Positions 17,416-25,940 of a DNA stretch of 64,000 nt are shown piece by piece. Positions within the stretch are counted from its first letter, which is position 1. Each line of letters begins with the position of its first letter. The notes under the pieces were generated by a model. That model made no database searches and was not told the DNA's origin. It worked only from the letters and a program-made list of their open reading frames with translations. A program made the translations under genes and the position numbers. Location: positions 335,808 to 399,807 of the forward strand of contig JAOZIH010000001.1 of assembly GCA_026014545.1 (NCBI GenBank), written 5' to 3'. The stretch comes from Candidatus Bathyarchaeota archaeon (lineage in GTDB: Archaea; Thermoproteota; Bathyarchaeia; Bathyarchaeales; Bathycorpusculaceae).

Positions 17416-17758
17416 CGCGGTTGTCCCTTTCACCAAGTTTCTCGTAGTAGATAAGACTGTGGCTGAATGAATAGGCGGGTTTGCTGGGGTTTTGGAAACC
17501 AAATTAAAGGAGAATAGAAGAATTGCAATCTGCTGTTGCTGCAGTTGAATTTAATTCCAAAGCCCTTTCAGCCTCTTTCTCTGCAGTAGCACGGTTCTTG
17601 TGTTTTTTATGTTCTCCTTGTTATGTGGATGAACCAGCCATCTATATAAACTTTGAGCAGATAAACTCATTATTTTATAGTGGATAAATGACTAAGCCGA
17701 GCTTAGTATACTGAAGGCATGTATATATTTGGATGGCGGAGATTTCTTCACAAGCAAG
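17416..17758. other. 343-bp convergent intergenic region, no gene found
   Basis: Lies between the converging Dph6-like gene and the amidohydrolase. It holds A/T-rich TATA-like stretches (ATCTATATAAAC near 17639-17650 and GTATATATTTGG near 17719-17731) but no convincing open frame, tRNA or terminator hairpin. Confidence 0.5.
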
Positions 17759-19333
17759 TCATGTAATTTTAGAGCAGATAATTTTTCCGCCTACAATAGT
17801 CATCTGCACGGCGATATTAGCGATTGCCGTTGGATGTACCCTTCTTGGGTCATGCGAGAGAACTGTAAGGTCTGCTAATTTGCCCGTTTCAATTGAGCCC
17901 TTAAAGTTTTCCTCGCCTGCCGCATATGCCGCGTCAACCGTGTACATGCGCAGAGCTTCCTCAACCGTTACATTCTCTTCAGGGAAAACCTCTCGTAACA
18001 CAGCGGCTTGAATGCCCATCAAGGGATTCAACGGCTCCATAGGGCAATCTGAGCCGCCGATAACACGTATGCCATTTTCAAGCAGCGTCTTAAGCGGATA
18101 AAGCCACCGTGCACGTTCAACACCTAAATTCTCAAGAGCAGACCACGCTGAAAATTCAGAGGCGATAACAAGCGGCTGCACAGAAACGACGACGCCCAGC
18201 TTTTTCATGCGGTCAATTAATTCCTTGTTAAGCACTGCAGCATGCTCAATACGGATTCGCTCAAGTTTCCGCAAAGGTTCCTCGGACATTTGTTCGATGG
18301 CAGTTAAAGCCGCGTCTACAGCCCTGTCGCCCATGGCATGCAGGACCGGTTGAAGATTCATTTTGAGAATTCTGGAAGCCACAGTTACTATTTCATCTCT
18401 TGTACAGAGCATGATCCCGCTTTCGGAGCCATTATTGTAGGGTTGAAACAGTGCCGCTGTTTTTGATGCTAAATAGCCATCTACAGTAATCATTACGCCG
18501 CCAATTCTTAACGATAAGTTATCGTTCACTTTGAAATCTGCTACGTTATCTATGAAAGTCGCTGGAATTATCAAGTAAACTCGCATTGGTAGCTTGTTTT
18601 GCGCGAGAAGCCGCTGCATGACTGCAAGCTCTGCGGCGGATAAGACTATCCAATGTACGCTGGTAATGCCTACTTTCACTATTTTCCCGCATGCTAGCGC
18701 TACCGCTTCTGCAAGCTCTTCTTCGCTGGGTTCTGGAATCGCCTTCCACACGAGGTTCATGGCGGTTCCTTGCAGAATTCCTGTAAGCTCGCCTGTGGCA
18801 GTATCTTTGGCGATGCTGCCCTCTGCCGGCTTGGTTGTCTGCTTTGTTACGCCCGCTAATTCCAGCGCTTTACTGTTTACAACACACATTTGTCCCAGTT
18901 TGTGGTAGAAGATTACTGGGTTCTCTGGAGAAGCCACATCAAGGTCGAAGCGCGTGGGAAGCCGCTGCTCCGCAAAACGCGTTTGATCCCAACCTTTGCC
19001 TATTATCCATTTCCCCTTAGGTGTGCTCTCCACACGCTTTTTTAGAGTAAGCTGCATTTCTTGGATAGATGCCATAGCAGCCAAGTCCAGCCAGCCCAAA
19101 AGTCTTCCGAAGTCTGCAACATGGATGTGCGCGTCTATGAAGCCTGGAACAACCGTTTTCCCCTTCAAATGGATTATTTTCGTGTTTTCTCCAATAAGCT
19201 GGCTGACCGCATCGTTCGTGCCTACTTTGAGGATTCTGCCGTCTTTAATGGCAACGGCTTCCGCGTAAGGCTGAGAAGCATTCATAGTCAGAATGTTTCC
19301 GTCCATCAGAGCCAAATCCGCCGACGTTACCAT
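17759..19333 (-). CDS. amidohydrolase family protein (YtcJ/amidohydrolase_3 type)
   Basis: A 524-residue metal-dependent amidohydrolase. The N-terminal beta-sandwich opens DLALMDGNILTMNASQPYAEAV, and the first metal motif is VVPGFIDAHIHVADFG. Later features are HAMGDRAVD, RIEHAAVLN and GGSDCPMEPLNPLMGIQAAV, where His and Asp ligands are expected, and the sandwich returns at SIETGKLADLTVLSHDP. Substrates of this family vary (amides, ureas, carbamates) and none is implied by the neighbours. The PQQ-propeller gene lies 17 bases upstream on the same strand and may share its transcript. Confidence 0.88.
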   Translation of the reverse strand: MVTSADLALMDGNILTMNASQPYAEAVAIKDGRILKVGTNDAVSQLIGENTKIIHLKGKTVVPGFIDAHIHVADFGRLLGWLDLAAMASIQEMQLTLKKRVESTPKGKWIIGKGWDQTRFAEQRLPTRFDLDVASPENPVIFYHKLGQMCVVNSKALELAGVTKQTTKPAEGSIAKDTATGELTGILQGTAMNLVWKAIPEPSEEELAEAVALACGKIVKVGITSVHWIVLSAAELAVMQRLLAQNKLPMRVYLIIPATFIDNVADFKVNDNLSLRIGGVMITVDGYLASKTAALFQPYNNGSESGIMLCTRDEIVTVASRILKMNLQPVLHAMGDRAVDAALTAIEQMSEEPLRKLERIRIEHAAVLNKELIDRMKKLGVVVSVQPLVIASEFSAWSALENLGVERARWLYPLKTLLENGIRVIGGSDCPMEPLNPLMGIQAAVLREVFPEENVTVEEALRMYTVDAAYAAGEENFKGSIETGKLADLTVLSHDPRRVHPTAIANIAVQMTIVGGKIICSKIT

Positions 19334-19350
19334 TCACCCTCTTGCATTGC

Positions 19351-22158
19351 TCACGCTTCACTTGGCGAGTTAAGAGCGGTCATTTTTTTGGGCCTTCGAG
19401 TGTAAGCATACACGATTGAGGCTGCTGCCACCAATGCCACGGCGGCTACGGCAACGTAGAGGATCTCCAAGCGCAGTGCGCCTTTAGGCGCCTCTGTTAC
19501 CTCTATGGAAACAGCCTCGCTGTAAGCAGAAGTGTAATAGCTCTTGCCTGACTGCCACTGGGCAAAAACAGTCCAGGTTCCAGCCGCATCGGGAACGCAA
19601 GTAAAGTTAAACAGGCCCTTTTCAGATGTCACCACATCCAGCTCTGTTACAGTTCCGTCTGGCTTAACAAGGGAAACCTTTACAGAGGCGTTAGGATAAG
19701 CAGGGAAAAGCTGGCCCTTGCAATCCACTGACTCGCCAGCCGTAACCTGCGTTTTAGAAGCTTCAAGGGTTATGGCGCTGTTTATGGCTGGCTGATCCGC
19801 TAAGCAATAAACGTTCCAATCGTTGCTTCCCACGTACACTCTTCCTTCGTATATGGTTGGCGAGCACCAACTATTTGACTCGGTGTTGAAGACGCTAATT
19901 TTCTCGCCGTTCGTGGCGTTTAGCACGTAGACTGAACGCTGATCCGTCACCACGTACAGTTTTCCATCAGCGTAACTTGGAGAAACGTAAAGCTCCTCGC
20001 CCAAGTAAGTGCTCCAGACGGCGCCTCCGGTTTTAGCGTCAATGCATACTATGGAGAAATGGTCAACTATGAAGAGTTTTCCATCATGGTAAACGGACGT
20101 GCAGATTATGAATTCGCCTGCTGTGGCCGTTCGGTACGTCCATTCAACATTGCCGGTCTCAGCGTTTATTCCGTAGTAATCTTTCACATTGGAAGAGGCG
20201 AAGACCATGCCAGCCGCGACTGTTGGAGAAGCATGCATATCCGTGCCACCAGTAAGTATCGTCTCGTATGGAAGCTCTCTTTTCCAGATGAAGCTGCCAT
20301 CCGCCGCGTTCAACTTATAAAGAGCGCCTGCGCTGGGCTCCTCTGCAACAATGTAAACTGCGCCGTCAACAACAGCCGGCGAAGACGTAATGTAACCCTT
20401 CGTCTCGTATGTCCAGAGAACCTTGCCGTCTCCGGCGTCTAAGCAATAAACCTTCTTGTCCAATGAGCCCACGTACACTCGGCCATTAACCACGGTGGGC
20501 GATGATCTCAGCGCAGGCGCAGCGCCGAAGTTAACTTGAATGGGGCCGCCAGCATACGCTGACCATATGAGGCTGCCGTTGTATGCGTCAAGACAGTAGA
20601 TGTAGCCGTCGTCTGGGCCTATGTAGACTCTGCCTCCGGAGACGGCAGGTGAAGACTTGACGCGTTCGTTGGTGCTGAACTTCCAGATGAGGCTGCCAGT
20701 CCGCGCGTTGAGACAGTACACGTCCTTGTCATGTGAGCCCACGTAGACTCGGCCGTACGCGACGCTGGGCGAAGACACGACTGCGCCGCCCGTTGTGAAC
20801 TTCCACCTTAAAGTTAAATTTGCTGGGCCAGATTGGCCGACGCCGCTGTGTGCAGGGTCATGCCGATACATGGGCCAGTCTCTGGTGCCTATCGCCCAAA
20901 CTTGATTGAACGTGGCGTATTCCTCGCCTGACTCTACATCCACCAGCGTAGTCACATCACCCGGAATCAGATACAGGTTGCCGTATGCGATGGCTACTGA
21001 CTCCCGTGGTGCATGAGCTTCTATCGGCAACTTCCATATGAGTTGCCCCGTAAAAGCGTCGAGACACGCGAATTCGGATTCGCTTTCTTGCCCCGTGTAA
21101 GACGCTCTCTGGCCTGTTGTAGCGTAGATTTTGCCGTCAGCAACCACAGGGTTTCCAGGAAACATCAATGGCCCTGGCCCCTTATACTTCCAGATTAACT
21201 CTCCAGTGTCGATGTCAAGGGCGTAAAGGTGCCCATCCTTGTTAAGCGAGTAGACCATGCCATACGCAACGGCTGGGCCAATGCAGAAATAACCGTCCGG
21301 CGTCTGCGGGTTAAACGTCCAGATGATTTCTCCCGTGGTAGCGTTGAAGCAGTACAGCGTATTATCATGTGTGCCGCCTCTGAAGAATCTTCCCTGATAA
21401 TAAGCGCCGGAAAAGACCATCGGCGTTTTTGTCTCAGTATCCCAGAGCACCGCGCCAGTTTTAGCGTCAAGCGCCATCTGATGCGGATCATACGCGCCAG
21501 GAAAAACTTTGCCATCGCCATATGTCACGCCAGAGCCAACTAGGCCGCCGCCGGGAACGTAGGTTTCCCACTTCAGCTTGGGCGGCTCATCTGGATTCGA
21601 GAAGTCCCAGCCTTGAACATACGAACCGTTCTTGACGTAGAACATTTTTTCCTCCGGGCTGTAGACGTTGGCAACGAAAAATGGCGCTGGGTTAGCAGAA
21701 AACACGGTGCTTGTCCATAAAATGCTGCCGGTTTCTATGTCAAGGCAGCTACTGCCCACAACAAGGTGGGCCTCATCAATTTTGTATACCGCCGGCCAAG
21801 CGCCGGGCGCAGGAACCGTGGTGCTCCACAAGATGGCGCCTGTTTCCCTGTCCAGCGCATACACAGCGGTTTTCGTGGTTACAAACACCTTGCCATTAAA
21901 CGCGGTTACATAGCTCTGTATACCAGTTATATTCGTCTTCCATAAAACGTCAGGAGCCTCTGGCGCTGGTCCATCGGAGAAACGCGTAAAAGATGGGTCT
22001 CCCTGAAGCTGCGGCCACTCATATCGAAGCAAGGGGTCACTGCTGCTCGATTCAGTGCCTGACTTAGGGAGACTTAGATACCATTCTCTGACATAAAGCG
22101 AGACAATTAAAAGCGCAACAAGCGCAATCGCGGCAAGCAAAAGTATCTTGTACTTCAA
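19351..22158 (-). CDS. cell-surface PQQ-type beta-propeller protein
   Basis: A 935-residue exported protein. Residues 1-27 form a signal or membrane anchor (YKILLLAAIALVALLIVSLY). Many repeats of the PQQ/BamB-like type follow, each with a core such as VYALDRETGAILW or VYCLDAGDGKVLWTY, enough for two propellers split near GTRDWPMYRHDPAHSG (about residue 440). Near residues 790-890 lies an Ig-like domain (VTAGESVDCKGQL), and the end is a transmembrane helix with a basic tail. Such proteins act as surface scaffolds or enzymes; no quinone-enzyme residues can be singled out. Confidence 0.87.
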   Translation of the reverse strand: MKYKILLLAAIALVALLIVSLYVREWYLSLPKSGTESSSSDPLLRYEWPQLQGDPSFTRFSDGPAPEAPDVLWKTNITGIQSYVTAFNGKVFVTTKTAVYALDRETGAILWSTTVPAPGAWPAVYKIDEAHLVVGSSCLDIETGSILWTSTVFSANPAPFFVANVYSPEEKMFYVKNGSYVQGWDFSNPDEPPKLKWETYVPGGGLVGSGVTYGDGKVFPGAYDPHQMALDAKTGAVLWDTETKTPMVFSGAYYQGRFFRGGTHDNTLYCFNATTGEIIWTFNPQTPDGYFCIGPAVAYGMVYSLNKDGHLYALDIDTGELIWKYKGPGPLMFPGNPVVADGKIYATTGQRASYTGQESESEFACLDAFTGQLIWKLPIEAHAPRESVAIAYGNLYLIPGDVTTLVDVESGEEYATFNQVWAIGTRDWPMYRHDPAHSGVGQSGPANLTLRWKFTTGGAVVSSPSVAYGRVYVGSHDKDVYCLNARTGSLIWKFSTNERVKSSPAVSGGRVYIGPDDGYIYCLDAYNGSLIWSAYAGGPIQVNFGAAPALRSSPTVVNGRVYVGSLDKKVYCLDAGDGKVLWTYETKGYITSSPAVVDGAVYIVAEEPSAGALYKLNAADGSFIWKRELPYETILTGGTDMHASPTVAAGMVFASSNVKDYYGINAETGNVEWTYRTATAGEFIICTSVYHDGKLFIVDHFSIVCIDAKTGGAVWSTYLGEELYVSPSYADGKLYVVTDQRSVYVLNATNGEKISVFNTESNSWCSPTIYEGRVYVGSNDWNVYCLADQPAINSAITLEASKTQVTAGESVDCKGQLFPAYPNASVKVSLVKPDGTVTELDVVTSEKGLFNFTCVPDAAGTWTVFAQWQSGKSYYTSAYSEAVSIEVTEAPKGALRLEILYVAVAAVALVAAASIVYAYTRRPKKMTALNSPSEA

Positions 22159-22373
22159 CTTTTTCCCCCATAATTAGTGGTAAGATTCAATTTAACTATA
22201 AAGCTTATGGAGCAGCACCTTATTAGCCTGTTCCCACGCACTCATCCCGTCATGGCGCTGCTGCGCAGTTACATAAACTGCGAATTGGGAGAAAACACAT
22301 AATCTTTTTTAGGGCGTTAGAATTTTAAGGTGAATAATGAATTACCAAAATAGCATTGGGAGAGGGTTTTAGT

Positions 22374-23447
22374 TTGACAAATAAGGGTCCTTTACTTATG
22401 ACTTCTTGGAGGGCCACGGGCGCCTGCAACGCATGTTGCAGATACTGCAATGTTAACGCCACAGCAGCGCATGCTCCAAGAGAATTAAGCACGAAAGAAG
22501 CGCTGCACTTGGTTGACGAAGTTTACAATTTCGGCGTCAAATGGTTCGGCATAAAGGGCGGCGAGCCGCTGCTGAGGAAGGATATATTTGAAATTGTTGG
22601 TTACGCGAAAAGCCTCGGCCTTAACGTTTGCTTACTAACTAACGGCCACTTTGTTGATGGAAAAATCTACGACAACCTCGTTAAAAATGAGGTCTGGACT
22701 TCCGTAAGCATAGATGGCCCTGAAGAAATAAACGATCAGCTACGCGGAAAAGGCTCATACAAGAAGGCGCTGCTGGCTATTCAGAAGCTGTCGAAGGGCA
22801 GAATCTTGAATGGGCTGGCTGCGGCGATAACCTCCATAAACTATCAGCACTTGGATCACGTGGCCGAGTTAGCTGAAACCTACCACGCCAACTTTGTCTG
22901 GTTCAATCATCTCGTGCCAAGCGGCAGAGCGAAGGAGACCATGGAATTAACGCCTTCTCCTGAGCAGTATGAGTGGACGCTTAATCACATATGGGATTTA
23001 ACCTTAAAGTACGACGGGAAATTTGATATTCACGTGCACTGTCCACATTTTGCGCGGGTGGTTAAGCAGCGTAATCCACCGAACTTTCAGGAATGGTACG
23101 ATCACAAATTCCATGGGAAATGCACTTACTTCGCGTTTGGCGGATACATAAGCGTAACTGAAAACGGCGATCTGATACCTTGCTTCTACACGGATCTGCA
23201 GCCATCGGAGCCCATGATGCTTGGGAACATACGAGAAAAAAGCCTTAAGGACACTTGGGCGGAAATTCAAAAATCCGCTTATTACAACAGCTTCAGAGAC
23301 AGAAGCATCCTGAAAGGCAAGTGCGGCGTCTGCGAGTACCGCGAAATCTGCGGAGGCTGCCGAAACAGAGCCTATGCTTACACAGGCGACATATACGAGT
23401 CAGATCCAGCGTGCGCCTACATACCGGAAAGCTTGCGGAAGCAGTAA
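22374..23447 (+). CDS. radical SAM/SPASM protein, NirJ/Ahb-like
   Basis: Start chosen at TTG 22374, eight bases after GAGAGGG; an upstream TTG at 22356 overlaps that site. The radical SAM motif is ACNACCRYC. The fold continues with FGIKGGEPLLRKDIFEI, LLTNGHFVDG and SVSIDGPEEIND. The C-terminal SPASM domain has cysteines in CFYTDLQP, GKCGVCEYREICGGCRNR and SDPACAY, a spacing like that of the heme-synthesis enzymes NirJ/AhbC/AhbD. Those remove or oxidise side chains on siroheme derivatives, but no heme gene adjoins it here, so a peptide or other substrate remains possible. Confidence 0.87.
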   Translation: MTNKGPLLMTSWRATGACNACCRYCNVNATAAHAPRELSTKEALHLVDEVYNFGVKWFGIKGGEPLLRKDIFEIVGYAKSLGLNVCLLTNGHFVDGKIYDNLVKNEVWTSVSIDGPEEINDQLRGKGSYKKALLAIQKLSKGRILNGLAAAITSINYQHLDHVAELAETYHANFVWFNHLVPSGRAKETMELTPSPEQYEWTLNHIWDLTLKYDGKFDIHVHCPHFARVVKQRNPPNFQEWYDHKFHGKCTYFAFGGYISVTENGDLIPCFYTDLQPSEPMMLGNIREKSLKDTWAEIQKSAYYNSFRDRSILKGKCGVCEYREICGGCRNRAYAYTGDIYESDPACAYIPESLRKQ

Positions 23448-23592
23448 GCACTGCCGAGCCAAGTGAAACATTATTTTTAATTTACCCTGCCAGATATTCT
23501 GCAACTTAACCTGAAAATCCCGGAAAAATGCAGAGCCTAATCAAAGCTTATTAATAACGCCAATGTTTAAGTTAGTCAACAAAATTGACAAC

Positions 23593-23614
23593 TTCCCAAG
23601 TTTACACGTGGGAA
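23593..23614. promoter_or_regulatory. inverted repeat TTCCCA-TGGGAA upstream of the B12-radical SAM gene
   Basis: Perfect 6-bp arms TTCCCA (23593-23598) and TGGGAA (23609-23614) with an inner GT/AC pair. It lies 37 bases before ATG 23651. It may be an operator or an mRNA hairpin; no regulator is known. Confidence 0.4.
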
Positions 23615-23650
23615 ACCGAGGCCTTCGACAACTTTAAACAGGTATAATCT

Positions 23651-25057
23651 ATGGCAAAAGTGAATAAAGCAAAGGTGGCTTTGGTAAATTCGCCCCTTAT
23701 TGAGGAAACTTATCAACACCCGCTCTTTCCGCCTCTTGGCTTGGCATACTTAGCCGCTGTACTTGAACAGAACAATTTTGAAGTAACCATAATAGACTGC
23801 CCAGCATGCAAAATGGACCATGAAAAGCTAAGAGCCGAGCTATCCGCCATGCAGCCCGCGTTGGTCGGCATAGCCTCGATGACTCCTACTATTCCTTCAG
23901 CGCTTAAATCCGCGCAGGCAGCAAAAGAAGCGTGCCCAGACGCCAAGGTGGTTATAGGCGGTCCTCATGCCACTTTCGCGGATGTGGAGATTCTGAGGGA
24001 AGAGCCGGCGGTCGATATAATAGTGCGCGGCGAAGGCGAGGCAACACTCCTGGAGCTTGCGCAAAACCTACCTGAACTGAAGAATCTAGGCAGAATAAAG
24101 GGTATAACCTTCAAGCATGGAGACCAAATCATCAAGACGCCAGATCGGCCTTTCATAGAGAATCTTGATGAGTTGCCGCGTCCCTCATACAAGAGCATTC
24201 CGATAGAACGATACCGGATTTGTGGAAAGAAGTTTCTGCCAATCATGTCAAGCAGAGGCTGCCCCTTTCAGTGCGCTTTCTGCGTAGCCTCGCAGATGTT
24301 CGGCGCCAAGTTCAGAGCGAGGAGCCCCAAGAACGTGGTAGACGAGATGGAATGGCTGATAAACAAGTATGGCGCGGAAGGCATCTCCTTCCATGATGAC
24401 ACGCTGACGCTTGATAAAAAAAGAATGTTTGCCATCTGCGACGAAATAATAAACCGGAAACTAAAAATCGCTTGGGGTTGCCAAACAAGAGTTGACCAGG
24501 TTTCCAGAGAAGTTTTGGCTAAAATGCGGCGCGCAGGCTGCAACGAAGTCTCCTTCGGTGTGGAATCCGGTTGCCAAAGAATTTTGGATGCTGTGAAAAA
24601 GAAAGTTTCAACAGAGCAAAGCGCAAAAGCAGTTAGAATCGCAAAGGAAGAGGGCTTGTTCGTTGCGGTATCCACGATAATTGGGTATCCTGGAGAAACA
24701 AGAGAATCGCTGAAGCAAACATTGGATTTCATACATACCTTGGAGCCTGATGATGTATGGTTATGCTTGGCCACGCCGTATCCTGGAACGGAACTTCGCG
24801 CTTTAATTGAGCGCATGGGCTGGAAAATGGTTACTGACTGGACATTATACAACACGATGAATCCGATATTTGAGAATCCTGATTTGCCTTCTGAAGAGAT
24901 TAGCATGATGCGGAAGCAGTTTTACGACAAGTTCTATTCTCCGCGGTATGTGCTTCGCCAAATGATTAAGGGCTACGTGAAAGGTAACTTTTACAGTAAA
25001 ATAATGGCGCGGACATCCGCAAACTACCTGCTTTGGCGAATCAAATCCCGCATGTAA
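23651..25057 (+). CDS. B12-binding radical SAM protein, paralogue 2
   Basis: A 468-residue paralogue of the product of 15037-16422. An N-terminal cobalamin-binding domain (LVNSPLIEETYQHPLFPPLG, GGPHATFADVE, VRGEGEATLLELAQ) is followed by the radical SAM motif SRGCPFQCAFC, SFGVESGCQRILDAV and IGYPGETRESLKQTLDF. The C-terminal helical tail (MRKQFYDKFYSPRYVLRQM) is of the BchE/P-methylase type, where it helps bind substrate. Substrate unknown. The upstream region carries the TTCCCA/TGGGAA inverted repeat. The two paralogues lie on opposite strands about 7 kb apart, so they are not a tandem pair. Confidence 0.88.
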   Translation: MAKVNKAKVALVNSPLIEETYQHPLFPPLGLAYLAAVLEQNNFEVTIIDCPACKMDHEKLRAELSAMQPALVGIASMTPTIPSALKSAQAAKEACPDAKVVIGGPHATFADVEILREEPAVDIIVRGEGEATLLELAQNLPELKNLGRIKGITFKHGDQIIKTPDRPFIENLDELPRPSYKSIPIERYRICGKKFLPIMSSRGCPFQCAFCVASQMFGAKFRARSPKNVVDEMEWLINKYGAEGISFHDDTLTLDKKRMFAICDEIINRKLKIAWGCQTRVDQVSREVLAKMRRAGCNEVSFGVESGCQRILDAVKKKVSTEQSAKAVRIAKEEGLFVAVSTIIGYPGETRESLKQTLDFIHTLEPDDVWLCLATPYPGTELRALIERMGWKMVTDWTLYNTMNPIFENPDLPSEEISMMRKQFYDKFYSPRYVLRQMIKGYVKGNFYSKIMARTSANYLLWRIKSRM

Positions 25058-25175
25058 ACGCTGAACAGTAGCGCTATGCGCTACAAGCAATAGCGTTCAT
25101 TGAAAGCTAGAGTTTCAAAGCTACCTGTTCGCTGCCTGCATAATAAAAATTTTTAGAAAATGTTTTAAGTTAACA

Positions 25176-25574
25176 ATGGAGTTTTCACATCTTGCTTTTA
25201 AAGGACATGTTACATCATATATTTTTGCAGAATCAAGTTATCTTTCCCTCAAATCTCATTGGCGCTTTCTTACTAGGTTTTGTCAAACCTTTACGACAGC
25301 AAAACTGAATAAGGAATTCCAAAAAACAATTAACAAACCAAAAGGCACTAAAATAAGGAGAGCAGCTAAAAAGAGGAAGATAGACAAGTTAATAGTGTCC
25401 GGAATTGATATAGTTGGAAGGAAATCCCTTAAGCTTTTTAGGTTTTCTTTTGCAACTTGGGAGCGATGGCGTGTTAATTGTTACTTCAACCGGCGAGCGC
25501 TTGACTTAGAAAAGCTTGCAGACCTAGTTATGACAACCGTCAAAGCAATTGGGCTGAATAGGAAAATGAGTTAA
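25176..25574 (+). CDS. orphan basic hypothetical protein in an A/T-rich gap
   Basis: A 132-residue open frame from ATG 25176 to TAA 25574 (MEFSHLAFKGHVTSYIFAES...), rich in Lys/Arg/Phe, with codon use more A/T-rich than its neighbours. I recognise no domain; the middle KGTKIRRAAKKRKIDK is strongly basic. No Shine-Dalgarno is visible and no neighbour shares its strand closely. It could be a real lineage-specific gene, a decayed mobile-element gene or chance. The flanking 25058-25175 is short and holds nothing recognised. Confidence 0.3.
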   Translation: MEFSHLAFKGHVTSYIFAESSYLSLKSHWRFLTRFCQTFTTAKLNKEFQKTINKPKGTKIRRAAKKRKIDKLIVSGIDIVGRKSLKLFRFSFATWERWRVNCYFNRRALDLEKLADLVMTTVKAIGLNRKMS

Positions 25575-25940
25575 AGAGGTTTATGCGCTGCGTTCCAATG
25601 TGTAAGCTTTCAGGAATGAGATATGGAACTTATCTGGCCCGCCAGAATTTTGGACGGCACTCCATGGGCTACGGTTTTTAATTCATTTTTCTATGGCACT
25701 TTAAGGCAATTACTTTTAAGTGTGGAAAACTGCGTTAAATCGAATTGGTTCTCTTGTAAGTGATGGCAGAAGTTCGAATTTAAAGGCGCATTGAAAATAG
25801 GTGAATATAAGGTCCATGCTCAAGGACTTGACATGCACAAACGGATAAAGCGATACGTGGAAGTTGATTTTAGCGTTTTATATGTTAACAATCTTTTTTA
25901 TGCTTAAATAAGAGAAGTGAGTTGGCAGGTGACGATTGGG
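25575..25940. other. A/T-rich intergenic region before nurA, with promoter
   Basis: No gene is seen in the 366 bases before the chosen nurA start. TATA-like elements occur at about 25876-25884 (TTTTATATG) and 25902-25908 (CTTAAAT), suitable for nurA transcription. The imperfect hairpin AAGGTCC/GGACTT (about 25810-25830) is weak. Confidence 0.45.

Noticed and set aside
23593-23614. Hairpin before the B12-radical SAM gene as a CRISPR repeat
   Set aside because: Only a single copy is present, with no spaced array; a simple regulatory inverted repeat is more likely.
24268-24906. Minus-strand 212-codon frame
   Set aside because: It lies wholly inside the B12-radical SAM gene on the other strand and is Ser/Phe-rich low-quality coding sequence.
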